Source: an uncultured Eubacteriales bacterium (GTDB taxonomy: Bacteria > Bacillota > Clostridia > Oscillospirales > Oscillospiraceae). Taken from it: a stretch of 8,589 nucleotides of DNA. The position numbers and the translations under genes are program-made. The stretch lies in NCBI GenBank assembly GCA_900554625.1, contig USHP01000064.1:1-8589 (forward strand), read 5' to 3'. Numbering within the stretch: the stretch's first letter is position 1; every line of letters starts with the position of its first letter. Shown piece by piece: positions 1 to 8,084 of the stretch. The notes under the pieces are model-generated. The model saw nothing but the letters and a program-made list of their open reading frames with translations. It made no database searches and was not told the DNA's origin.

Positions 1-441
1 GAACTGTTCAAGGATGAAGTCCGGGAAGTGGGCACCCAGCTGGGCATCCCTAAGGAACTGGTGTGGCGGCAGCCTTTCCCTGGCCCCGGCCTGGCGGTAC
101 GGATTATCGGTGAGATCACCTGGGAGAAGCTGGAACTGCTGCGCCAGGCTGATGCGATTTTCCGGGAAGAACTGGAAAAGGGCGGTGCAAGCTCCAACCA
201 GTACTTTGCCGTCCTGACGGATGTGCGCAGCGTAGGCGTTATGGGCGACGGCCGCACCTACGGCCGGACCATTGCCCTGCGGGCGGTGACTACCGACGAC
301 TTTATGACAGCGGAGTGGACTCGGCTGCCCTATGAGGTGCTGGAGCGAGCCAGCAGCCGCATTACCAATGAGGTGAAGGGCATCAGCCGGGTGGTCTATG
401 ATATCACCAGCAAACCCCCTGCCACGGTGGAGTGGGAATAA
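1..441 (+). CDS. guaA: GMP synthase (glutamine-hydrolysing), C-terminal part
   Basis: GuaA converts XMP to GMP with ATP and glutamine, the last step of guanine nucleotide synthesis in the cytosol. The window opens inside the gene; reading frame 1 is open from base 1 (ELFKDEVRE) to TAA at 439-441, giving the last 146 residues. This is the C-terminal dimerisation and XMP-binding part: [12 protein letters not shown], then [15 protein letters not shown], then the highly conserved ending [15 protein letters not shown] and KPPATVEWE, which closely matches my memory of the E. coli C-terminus. The N-terminal glutaminase domain and the PP-loop ATPase domain lie upstream of the window. A GTG at 28 is in frame but is internal, not a start. 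pyrG follows after 116 bases on the same strand without a visible terminator. Identification is very secure. Confidence 0.97.
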   Translation, partial: ELFKDEVREVGTQLGIPKELVWRQPFPGPGLAVRIIGEITWEKLELLRQADAIFREELEKGGASSNQYFAVLTDVRSVGVMGDGRTYGRTIALRAVTTDDFMTAEWTRLPYEVLERASSRITNEVKGISRVVYDITSKPPATVEWE

Positions 442-2159
<1,718 letters not shown>

Positions 2160-2201
2160 AGTTTCCTCGTTTTCAACCGGGAAATGTGTGGGACTTGCCA
2201 C

Positions 2202-2230
2202 TGGAAAATGGGAAAATGCTGTGATATAAT
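2202..2230 (+). promoter_or_regulatory. nadE promoter (extended -10)
   Basis: TGGAAA at 2202-2207 (4 of 6 to TTGACA), a 17-base spacer, and a perfect TATAAT at 2225-2230 preceded by TG one base upstream (TGATATAAT, an extended -10). Transcription should begin near 2237. This is just downstream of the ATG at 2234, so the longer in-frame start there cannot be used from this promoter. Confidence 0.72.
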
Positions 2231-2280
2231 CAAATGAAACATAGTATCGCAGCGCAGAAGGAAATTGCCTCTGCGGGAAC

Positions 2281-2287
2281 AGGAGGG
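2281..2287 (+). promoter_or_regulatory. nadE ribosome binding site
   Basis: AGGAGGG lies just before ATG 2291 (four bases after AGGAGG, slightly tight). The upstream in-frame ATG at 2234 has no such site and sits at or before the predicted transcription start. Together these fix the nadE start at 2291. Confidence 0.8.
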
Positions 2288-2290
2288 CTT

Positions 2291-3031
2291 ATGGAACTGG
2301 ATATTCAGAAGGTAAAACAGGATTTGGTTCAATGGGTACGGGACTGGTTTGACAAGAACGGTCCGGGCTGCAACGCGGTGATCGGCATTTCCGGCGGCAA
2401 GGACAGCTCTGTCTGCGCTGCTCTGTGCGTGGAAGCTTTGGGCCGGGGCCGGGTCATTGGCGTACTGATGCCCAATGGCATTCAGGACGATATTGATGAC
2501 AGTTACCAGCTTGTGCAGCATCTGGGCATCCGGCATTTCACCATTCCCATCGGTGTCCCGGTGGCAGGTGTTCATGAGGAACTGCAGCATGTAGGCATTG
2601 CCGCTTCCGAGCAGACGGTAATCAATCTGCCCCCCAGAATCCGGATGTGTGTGCTCTATGCCGTGTCTCAGTCCATGAATGGCCGGGTGATCAACACCTG
2701 CAACCTGTCTGAGGACTGGGTAGGCTATTCCACCCGCTATGGTGACAGCGCCGGTGACGTGTCTCCTCTGGGCAAGCTGACGGTGCAGGAAGTGAAGGCC
2801 CTGGGCCTTGCCCTGGGTTTGCCGGAAAACCTGGTGGTGAAAACGCCCTCTGACGGCCTCAGTGGCAAGTCCGACGAAGATAAGCTGGGCTTTACCTATG
2901 CCACCCTGGACCGCTATATCCGGGAAGGCATTTGCCCCGATGAAGCTACCCGCAAGCGCATTGACGATCTGCACCAGAAAAACCTGTTTAAGCTGGCACT
3001 GATGCCCACCTTTAACCCCAATCAGAACTAA
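2291..3031 (+). CDS. nadE: NAD(+) synthetase, ammonia-dependent type
   Basis: NadE adenylates nicotinic acid adenine dinucleotide and amidates it to NAD+, the last step of NAD synthesis. The 246-residue protein is only the synthetase domain; the N-terminal nitrilase-like glutaminase domain of the long form is absent, so ammonia is the expected nitrogen source. The N-type PP-loop SGGKDSS is at residues 34-40. Later family motifs are NLSEDWVGYSTRYGDSAGDV with the following PLGKL, then KTPSDGLSGKSDEDKLGFTY, which holds the usual substrate loop, and a C-terminal LMPTF. GuaA, two genes upstream, carries the same PP-loop ATP-pyrophosphatase fold. The start at 2291 is chosen over 2234 because of the ribosome binding site and promoter position. 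It has its own promoter, although read-through from pyrG is possible since no terminator lies between. A strong hairpin follows the stop. Confidence 0.93.
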   Translation: MELDIQKVKQDLVQWVRDWFDKNGPGCNAVIGISGGKDSSVCAALCVEALGRGRVIGVLMPNGIQDDIDDSYQLVQHLGIRHFTIPIGVPVAGVHEELQHVGIAASEQTVINLPPRIRMCVLYAVSQSMNGRVINTCNLSEDWVGYSTRYGDSAGDVSPLGKLTVQEVKALGLALGLPENLVVKTPSDGLSGKSDEDKLGFTYATLDRYIREGICPDEATRKRIDDLHQKNLFKLALMPTFNPNQN

Positions 3032-3035
3032 TGAA

Positions 3036-3065
3036 GCGGCCGGTCTCCATCAGGAGACCGGCCGC
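3036..3065. terminator. Shared bidirectional terminator hairpin
   Basis: A perfect 13-bp stem GCGGCCGGTCTCC (3036-3048) pairs with 3053-3065 around the loop ATCA. It begins five bases after the nadE stop and is followed on the plus strand by the modest T-rich ATTGGTTTC. On the minus strand it starts 12 bases after the stop of the small membrane protein and is followed by TTCATTAGTTCTG. It sits between convergent genes and probably serves both; the T-tracts are weak, so termination relies on the GC-rich stem. Confidence 0.8.
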
Positions 3066-3077
3066 ATTGGTTTCGGG

Positions 3078-3347
3078 CTAGAAAGATTTGCTGTCAGTAT
3101 CTTCGATCAACAGTTTTCTCTTCTTTTTCCGGTTGAGAAACCAGGTGCAGGCGGCGTAGAGCAGGGCAAAGACACCCAGATACGCCAAAATGGACAGAAG
3201 CGGTGGGATATCGGGCAGAAAAGAGGTGATGTTGGCGGCAAGAATGGATAGCCAGAAATTCATCCCCAGAGAAACGTGCTTCCGGGGTGCCATCACCAGT
3301 TCTTCATCCAATTCGGACAGTTCCTTAAACAAATCAAATTCACTCAT
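3078..3347 (-). CDS. Small two-pass membrane protein, putative anti-sigma factor
   Basis: Function not known from sequence alone. The 89-residue protein starts with an acidic, probably helical cytosolic segment MSEFDLFKELSELDEELV (1-18), then PRKH. Two hydrophobic stretches follow: about 29-44, and about 50-71, separated by PDIPP. A basic cluster RKKKRK (73-78) and a short acidic tail suggest both ends are cytoplasmic. The start is set by the 4-base ATGA overlap with the sigma gene stop (3344-3347) and by AGGAGG at 3358-3363, ten bases upstream; the longer in-frame extension to 3590 runs back through the sigma gene in another frame and is rejected. Translational coupling to an ECF-like sigma factor is the classic arrangement of a membrane anti-sigma factor. 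The N-terminal DEELV-like helix resembles, from memory, small sigma-linked proteins of Clostridia. No zinc-binding HxxxCxxC motif is present, so it is not a standard zinc anti-sigma (ZAS) domain. Confidence 0.7.
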   Translation of the reverse strand: MSEFDLFKELSELDEELVMAPRKHVSLGMNFWLSILAANITSFLPDIPPLLSILAYLGVFALLYAACTWFLNRKKKRKLLIEDTDSKSF

Positions 3348-3889
3348 ACCGTATATTCCTCCTGTTGCAGCAGTAAACGCAGCTTTTCCCGAGTGCGAAA
3401 CAGAGTGACACTGACACTGTTTTCCGTGCAGCCGGAGCTTTTTGCAATTTCCTGAATGGATTCTCCAAAATAGTACCGGCGTACAAAGAAGCCGCGTTCC
3501 TTTTTTCCCAAAGAACGGACAAACCGGTTCAGAACCTCCTTCAGGGCGATTCGTTCCGGTTCCGGTACGGTGGCGGGGTCTGGAATACATTCCGCTAGTT
3601 CATCCAAAAGAACGGTTACGCTGCTTCTTTTTTGCGATTGGGTGCGTTCAAGGTGGTGCAGGGCGGTATTCCGGGCGGTTTTTGCCAGATAGGCCCGGAA
3701 ATATTTGGGTTTCGCCGGAGGAATGCTGTTCCAGATCCGGAACCAGACGTCGTTCAGAGCTTCTTCCGCATCGCAAACGCAGGGGAGAATACCAGATAGA
3801 ATCCGGCGGCAAAGACCGCCGTACTGGCGTTCCATCTGCGGCAGGGCCTGCTCATCCCGCTGCCACAGCAGAGTTACAATTTCGTCCAT
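3344..3889 (-). CDS. RNA polymerase sigma factor, sigma-70 family, ECF-like
   Basis: A 181-residue two-domain sigma factor that would redirect RNA polymerase to a small regulon. Region 2 spans about 9-88: DAEEALNDVWFRIWNSI is the core-binding region 2.2-like helix, and YFRAYLAKTARNTALHHLERTQSQKR is the promoter-melting and -10 recognition part. A linker rich in Pro and Glu (about 96-113) follows. Region 4 spans about 114-175, with LGKKERGFFVRRYYFGESIQEIA and the helix-turn-helix GCTENSVSVTLFRTREKLR. The length and lack of regions 1 and 3 fit the ECF group. The start at 3889 is chosen because AAGGAGG sits seven bases upstream; the longer in-frame start at 3955 begins in the T-rich tail of the preceding terminator. 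The last four bases overlap the start of the small membrane protein gene. The target promoter and inducing signal cannot be read from the window, and I see no clear sigma-A promoter upstream, which would fit autoregulation but does not prove it. Confidence 0.88.
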   Translation of the reverse strand: MDEIVTLLWQRDEQALPQMERQYGGLCRRILSGILPCVCDAEEALNDVWFRIWNSIPPAKPKYFRAYLAKTARNTALHHLERTQSQKRSSVTVLLDELAECIPDPATVPEPERIALKEVLNRFVRSLGKKERGFFVRRYYFGESIQEIAKSSGCTENSVSVTLFRTREKLRLLLQQEEYTV

Positions 3890-3896
3890 GGTACTG

Positions 3897-3903
3897 CCTC
3901 CTT
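3897..3903 (-). promoter_or_regulatory. Sigma gene ribosome binding site
   Basis: AAGGAGG on the minus strand, seven bases from the ATG at 3889-3887. It decides the start against the in-frame ATG at 3955, which would add 22 residues without a comparable site. Confidence 0.8.
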
Positions 3904-3956
3904 CTACCTTTTTAGACCGGAATCGGAAGAAGATCCTTACAGGTATTTTCCGCATT

Positions 3957-3993
3957 TTATAGAAAATATCCCCAGCTCCTTTAGGAACTGGGG
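3957..3993 (-). terminator. Terminator of the tmk-mltG-trhP operon
   Basis: On the minus strand CCCCAGTTCC (3993-3984), loop TAAA, and GGAGCTGGGG (3979-3970) form a 10-bp stem with one G-T pair. It is followed by ATATTTTCTATAA, a T-rich release tract. It starts seven bases after the trhP stop and separates that operon from the sigma gene downstream. Confidence 0.87.
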
Positions 3994-4000
3994 ACGAATC

Positions 4001-5218
4001 TTATTTTGCCGACAAATCCACAGCTCTGCGAATCAGAGAGTGGGCAGGAACGGCCTTAGGCATCTGGATGGAGAAGAGCATCTGGGGCTTCTTCGGCTCT
4101 TCCAGAGGGTTGCCTTCTTCATCAAACATCTCCTGGGCGGTGATGGGGAAGGGGCGCAGGTCAGGCCCGACCACTTCCAAAGCATCGCCCTTGCGGAACT
4201 TGTTGTTCAGGCTGCACCGGGCCAGGCCATTTTCGTCGCAGGACTCCACCTTGGCGCAAATCTGCCACTGGCGGATGTAGCGGGAATTTTCCACATACTG
4301 CCCCGGCTCACCAAAGTAAAATCCGGTGGAGTAAATCCGGTGGGACACATGCTCCACTTCATCCCGCCAAACGGGGTCCACGGGACGGCCTGCGGCCACA
4401 TCGTCAATGCAGTGCCGGTAAGCTCCGGTGACAATGGCGGCATAGTAGGCGGACTTTGCCCGGCCTTCAATCTTGATGCAGTCTACACCGGCGTCCATCA
4501 GTTCTTTCAGATGGTCGATCATGCACATATCCCGGGAGTTGAGAATGTAAGTACCTTTTTCGTCTTCAAATACCGGGAAATACTCTCCAGGGCGCTTCTC
4601 TTCCATCAGGGCGTACTGATACCGGCAGGGCTGGGCGCAGGCACCACGGTTGGCGTCCCGCCCGGTCATGTAGTTGCTCAGAAGACACCGACCGGAGTAG
4701 CTGACGCACATGGCGCCATGGCCGAAGGTTTCGATCTCCAGTTCCTGGGGAACTTTCTCCCGAATCCGGATAATTTCCGGCAGGCTCAGCTCCCGTGCCA
4801 GCACCACCCGGGTGGCGCCCAGGTCATACCAGGCCTGGGCGCAGGCGTAGTTAGCTACGGACTGTTGGGTGGAGATGTGGCGCTGACAGTGAGGAGCGTA
4901 TTTTCCTGCCAGGGTGAAAGCGCCCAGATCCGCTACAATCAGCGCATCCACTCCGGCATCGTCCAGCTGCTGCAGATATTGAGGCAGCTGGTTCACTTCT
5001 TCATTGCGGGGCATGGTGTTGACGGTGACATGGCACTTAACACCGTGGTCGTGGGCGAATTTTACGGCGGCGGGCAGCTCCTCCGGGGAAAAATTCCCCG
5101 CAAAGGAGCGCATACCAAAGCTTGTACCGGCAAAGTACACCGCATCGGCACCGTAAAGCACCGCCATTTTCAGCCGTTCCATATCTCCGGCGGGGCTTAG
5201 CAGTTCTAACTTTCTCAT
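4001..5218 (-). CDS. trhP: Peptidase U32 family protein, tRNA uridine 5-hydroxylase type
   Basis: U32-family proteins of this type (B. subtilis YrrO/TrhP2, E. coli YegQ/TrhP) install the hydroxyl of 5-hydroxyuridine at tRNA position 34 using prephenate; they are no longer regarded as peptidases. The 405 residues are close to YrrO in length. The N-terminal TIM-barrel-like part opens with ELLSPAGDMERLKMAVLYGADAVYF. The family signature ETFGHGAMCVSYSGRCLLS lies at 163-181. Cys171, Cys178, Cys194 and Cys198 form a cluster suited to an iron-sulfur centre, with Cys232 nearby. IKIEGRAKS is at 248-256, and a C-terminal beta-rich domain starts at about 310. The gene overlaps the mltG stop by four bases (ATGA, 5215-5218), with CGGAGG just upstream, so it is translationally coupled. 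In B. subtilis mltG is followed by trmR, yrrN and yrrO; here the U32 gene follows mltG directly. The family is certain; the precise tRNA role is inferred. Confidence 0.9.
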   Translation of the reverse strand: MRKLELLSPAGDMERLKMAVLYGADAVYFAGTSFGMRSFAGNFSPEELPAAVKFAHDHGVKCHVTVNTMPRNEEVNQLPQYLQQLDDAGVDALIVADLGAFTLAGKYAPHCQRHISTQQSVANYACAQAWYDLGATRVVLARELSLPEIIRIREKVPQELEIETFGHGAMCVSYSGRCLLSNYMTGRDANRGACAQPCRYQYALMEEKRPGEYFPVFEDEKGTYILNSRDMCMIDHLKELMDAGVDCIKIEGRAKSAYYAAIVTGAYRHCIDDVAAGRPVDPVWRDEVEHVSHRIYSTGFYFGEPGQYVENSRYIRQWQICAKVESCDENGLARCSLNNKFRKGDALEVVGPDLRPFPITAQEMFDEEGNPLEEPKKPQMLFSIQMPKAVPAHSLIRRAVDLSAK

Positions 5219-6843
5219 GATGCCTCCGCAAACTGGGCTCTGTAAGCCTCGTGTTCTTCGTAGGTGGTGGAGAACTGGTGCATGCCGGTGGCCGGATTCA
5301 GAACGTAGTAGTAATAGTCGTGAGTTTCCGGATTCAGAGCCGCCTGGATGCTGGAAAGACCCGGGTTTGCAATGGGGGTGGGGGTCAGACCTACGTTGGT
5401 ATAGGTGTTGTAGGGGCTGTCGATCTGGGTATTGATGTTGGTGTTGTCGCCGCCCTGGGCATAGACCAGCGCCGCGTCAATATTCAGATAGGCAGGGGTA
5501 TCGCCCCAGCGGAACAGACGGTTGTAGATTACACCGGCAATCTTGGGACTTTCGACGGGGGCGGCGGATTCCTTTTCAATCAGAGACGCCACGATAACCA
5601 CTTCCCGCACGCCGTAGCTGCCGCCGGTGACGTTGGCGTTGAGGGTATCCAGCTGAGCACGCATTTCTTCGCTGAAACGGAATTCAAAGTTGTCCAGCAT
5701 CTTCTCCAGCGCCTCTTTGGGGGATGAGTTCTTGTAGAACTGGTAGGTATCCGGGAAGAGGAAACCTTCCAGGCAGTATTCACTGCCACGAGGAACACCT
5801 TCCAGGAACCAATGCTCGTCCAGTTCGCCGCTGGCGGCATAAGCACCGATGTCCACAGCGGTGCAGATCCGGTTTTCCTCCAGCAGGGCGAAAATCTGAC
5901 GGCAGGTGTAGCCTTCCGGAATGGTCAGCTCCACAACTTCACGGCTGGAACGGGGGGTCATGGCGTTTACCATGGCGTGGTAGTCATAGCGGGTATTCAG
6001 GTCATAGATACCGGGCTGAATGTCCTCCTCAGCGTCGGAAAGGTCGGCATAGAAGTTAAACAGACTCTTGTAGCGAATCAGGCCGTTGTCGTAGAGTTTG
6101 TTTGTAATGTCTTCCATGGTGTCCGACTCGTAGATGGTCAGTGTTACCACCCGGTCCTCCCGCCCGAAGGCCAGAACTTCCGAAGCGCAAATCCACATCA
6201 TCCGGCCGGCGGTGACGCCGATGGCCAGAATCAAAGCAAGCCACACACAGGTTACCAGAATATTGGGAATACCCAGTAAACCTTCGCCCTTTTTGCGCTT
6301 GGGGCGGCCCTTTCGCACAGGCCGGGCAGGTGGGGCAGGCTCTTCTTGGGGGGCGTTGAACATCTCGTCGAATTCCTGCGTGTTGTCCCGGTATTCCTGA
6401 TCGGCAGGGTCAGCGGCTGCTTCCGGTTCTTCGGCTTCCGCCAGGTCCGGATCGTCCAGAATGCTCATGTCAAAAGGCGGCTCTTCTTCATCGTGCCCCA
6501 GCATGCCATGATAGTTCATGGCCCCTTCATCCGGGGTGATTTCCTCGCCCATGGCAGGATCGGTGAGCACATCGTGGGGGGTATCCTGGGAAGTGGCTTC
6601 CTCAGCGGGTTCCTCTTCGCCTACGTCGGGAATTCGCTCCATGAAGGAGCTTCCTCTGCTTACCGGTTCTGCTGCAGGTTCGTTATCCGCAGCATCAAAA
6701 GAAACGTCCATAGGGGATTCTTCCACTGGAACATCCGGCTGGGACGAGAAAAATTCTTCTTCCAGCGTGGTTTCTTCCTCCGGAATGTCCGAAAAATCCT
6801 GGGGCAGAAACTCAGGCTGCACAGGAAATTGCTTGTTGTCCAT
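5215..6843 (-). CDS. mltG: Endolytic transglycosylase MltG with acidic cytoplasmic extension
   Basis: MltG is a membrane-bound lytic transglycosylase that cuts nascent peptidoglycan strands and sets their length. The 542-residue protein has three parts. Residues 1-170 are a low-complexity acidic cytoplasmic tail: I count 53 Asp/Glu and 4 Lys/Arg. A basic cluster RPVRKGRPKRKKGEG (174-188) precedes one membrane helix at about 194-217, giving an N-in/C-out topology. The extracellular part has a LysM-like subdomain (about 233-283, with TMEDITNKLYDNGLI and IQPGIYDL) and the YceG catalytic domain (about 300-535). The latter contains ELTIPEGYTCRQI, LEGFLFPDTYQF and ASLIEKESA, in which Glu423 is the expected catalytic acid, then GLTPTPIANPGLSSIQAALNP. 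E. coli MltG has about 340 residues, so the extra length is the N-terminal tail. GGAGG at 6851-6855 lies seven bases before the ATG; the gap to the DJ-1 gene is 15 bases. Confidence 0.94.
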   Translation of the reverse strand: MDNKQFPVQPEFLPQDFSDIPEEETTLEEEFFSSQPDVPVEESPMDVSFDAADNEPAAEPVSRGSSFMERIPDVGEEEPAEEATSQDTPHDVLTDPAMGEEITPDEGAMNYHGMLGHDEEEPPFDMSILDDPDLAEAEEPEAAADPADQEYRDNTQEFDEMFNAPQEEPAPPARPVRKGRPKRKKGEGLLGIPNILVTCVWLALILAIGVTAGRMMWICASEVLAFGREDRVVTLTIYESDTMEDITNKLYDNGLIRYKSLFNFYADLSDAEEDIQPGIYDLNTRYDYHAMVNAMTPRSSREVVELTIPEGYTCRQIFALLEENRICTAVDIGAYAASGELDEHWFLEGVPRGSEYCLEGFLFPDTYQFYKNSSPKEALEKMLDNFEFRFSEEMRAQLDTLNANVTGGSYGVREVVIVASLIEKESAAPVESPKIAGVIYNRLFRWGDTPAYLNIDAALVYAQGGDNTNINTQIDSPYNTYTNVGLTPTPIANPGLSSIQAALNPETHDYYYYVLNPATGMHQFSTTYEEHEAYRAQFAEAS

Positions 6844-6858
6844 AATTCTTCCTCCCGG

Positions 6859-7401
6859 TTACCGGATTACAATCTGCCGGGCAATGGCGTCGGCGGCTTC
6901 CTGGCCTTTCAGCGCGGCAATCAGAGCCAGACCGAAGGGAATGGCGCATCCGGCAGAGGTGCCGGTAATCAGCTTCCCATCGGTGACGGCAGCGGCATTT
7001 TCCGCCATCTTTGCGCCGCCCATCCCCGCTTCACAGCCGGGGTAGCAGGTGGCGTTTTTACCGTCCACAATGCCCAGATCTGCCAAAACCGTAGGCCCGG
7101 CGCAGATTGCAGCGGTATACTTGCCATTTTCCCAGGCAAAGCGAATCACATCCATGGCAGCCTGGCTGGCCCGAATGGAGGCAACGCCCTTCAGTCCGCC
7201 GGGAAGCACAATCATATCCAGATTGGTCAGATCCATTTGTCCCAGCTCCAGGTCGGCCTCTACGCCAATGCCGTGGCTTCCGTATACAACTTTTCCGTTA
7301 ATGCCCACAGTGGCAACATCTACGCCGGCCCGGCGCAGCAGATCCAGGGGAGCAATGGCTTCGGTTTCTTCAAAGCCGGTACCAAGCAACATGTAAACCA
7401 T
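6859..7401 (-). CDS. DJ-1/PfpI family protein
   Basis: A 180-residue single-domain protein of the DJ-1/ThiJ/PfpI class, close to human DJ-1 in length (189). Bacterial members act in glyoxal or oxidative stress defence or as chaperones; the exact substrate cannot be read here. GTGFEETEA places Glu14 where DJ-1 has Glu18. VLPGG is at 65-69. Cys100 in AAICAGPTVLADLG occupies the nucleophile-elbow position of DJ-1 Cys106, and ITGTSAGCAIPFGLALIAAL forms the C-terminal part. The His of DJ-1 (GGHY) is not present: the aligned stretch reads GGAKMAEN, so a His-using protease or deglycase triad is unlikely. The start at 7401 is chosen because GGAGG (7409-7413) sits seven bases upstream; the longer start at 7419 would overlap the kinase gene and adds MLGGLN. 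The gap to the kinase stop is two bases. Confidence 0.9.
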   Translation of the reverse strand: MVYMLLGTGFEETEAIAPLDLLRRAGVDVATVGINGKVVYGSHGIGVEADLELGQMDLTNLDMIVLPGGLKGVASIRASQAAMDVIRFAWENGKYTAAICAGPTVLADLGIVDGKNATCYPGCEAGMGGAKMAENAAAVTDGKLITGTSAGCAIPFGLALIAALKGQEAADAIARQIVIR

Positions 7402-7403
7402 AT

Positions 7404-8072
7404 TCAATCCTCCAAGCAAGCCGCAACATGGCGGTATATTTCTTCGTGAATGTCTTCTATCGTGCGCATCTTACCGTCACGGACACACTGAATCATGGTC
7501 CAGCCGTAGAAGGCGGCGGCGCTGCGCCCAATATGACGGCAGGTAGCCAGGTAGCTGGTATCCTGCTCGTGAATGTCTGCGTGGGTGTGGGTATCCTGCT
7601 CCCGGCGGCGCATCAGCTGCTCGGTAAAGTCCGTGGGAACATCCAGGTAGATTACCAAGTCCGGGCGGGGAAGCCCCAGTTTGTCATATTCAAAATCATA
7701 CAGCCAGGCCAGAAAATCCGACTGTTTTTCCTCCGGTTCTTTGGAAGTCTGGTGAACGGCGTTGGAAGTGGTATAGCGGTCAGAGACGATCAGACCACCG
7801 TCTTTATAGTACTGTCCCCAGACTTTCTGAAAGGATGCATAGCGATCCACGGCATAAAATGCAGAAGCTGCATAGGCGTTCACATCTCCGGGATGGGTGC
7901 CGAATTCTCCGCCCAGATACATCCGGATCAATGCGGAGCTGGGTTCGCTGTACTGGGGGAATACCAGCTGCTCAAATGCTTTGCCTTCCTGGGTAAGCCG
8001 CTGGGTCAGCAGCCGAAACTGGGTAGACTTACCGGAACCATCGGTACCTTCGATAACAATTAGTTTGCCCAT
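7404..8072 (-). CDS. tmk: Thymidylate-kinase-like P-loop nucleotide kinase
   Basis: A 222-residue P-loop kinase of the thymidylate kinase superfamily, expected to phosphorylate dTMP to dTDP. The Walker A loop GTDGSGKST is at 9-17. FPQYSEPSSALIRMYLGG (38-55) stands where classical bacterial enzymes have the REPGGT dTMP-site motif. The DRY motif is at 98-100 (SDRYTTSNAVHQ), GLPRPDLVIYLDVP at 133-146, and a lid-like RRREQDTHTHADIHEQD at 155-171. The FP motif recalls eukaryotic TMP kinases while the P-loop is of the bacterial type, so the substrate could differ (another deoxynucleotide or deoxynucleoside). The start at 8072 is supported by AAGGAG at 8080-8085, seven bases upstream; the longer start at 8123 lies inside the promoter spacer and cannot be used. 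It is the first gene of the four-gene operon. Confidence 0.85.
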   Translation of the reverse strand: MGKLIVIEGTDGSGKSTQFRLLTQRLTQEGKAFEQLVFPQYSEPSSALIRMYLGGEFGTHPGDVNAYAASAFYAVDRYASFQKVWGQYYKDGGLIVSDRYTTSNAVHQTSKEPEEKQSDFLAWLYDFEYDKLGLPRPDLVIYLDVPTDFTEQLMRRREQDTHTHADIHEQDTSYLATCRHIGRSAAAFYGWTMIQCVRDGKMRTIEDIHEEIYRHVAACLED

Positions 8073-8084
8073 TTCTGATCTCCT

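Noticed and set aside
2160..2201. Possible terminator after pyrG (TTTCC paired with GGAAA)
   Set aside because: Only five base pairs, a long loop and no T-run; too weak to call.
3442..3915. Plus-strand open frame (157 codons) over the sigma gene
   Set aside because: The opposite strand carries clear sigma region 2 and 4 motifs and a good ribosome binding site; this frame has neither.
3956..3961. Minus-strand TATAAA as a -10 box for the sigma gene
   Set aside because: The position 17 bases upstream reads CTAAAG, inside the terminator stem; no -35 match.
4040..5200. Long plus-strand open frame (386 codons) opposite the U32 gene
   Set aside because: It mirrors trhP, lacks a ribosome binding site, and its translation is rich in His, Gly and Val without a recognisable domain, typical of antisense frames over GC-rich codons.
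6346..7449. Plus-strand open frame (367 codons) opposite mltG and the DJ-1 gene
   Set aside because: It crosses two well-identified minus-strand genes, has no ribosome binding site and no recognisable domain; a shadow.
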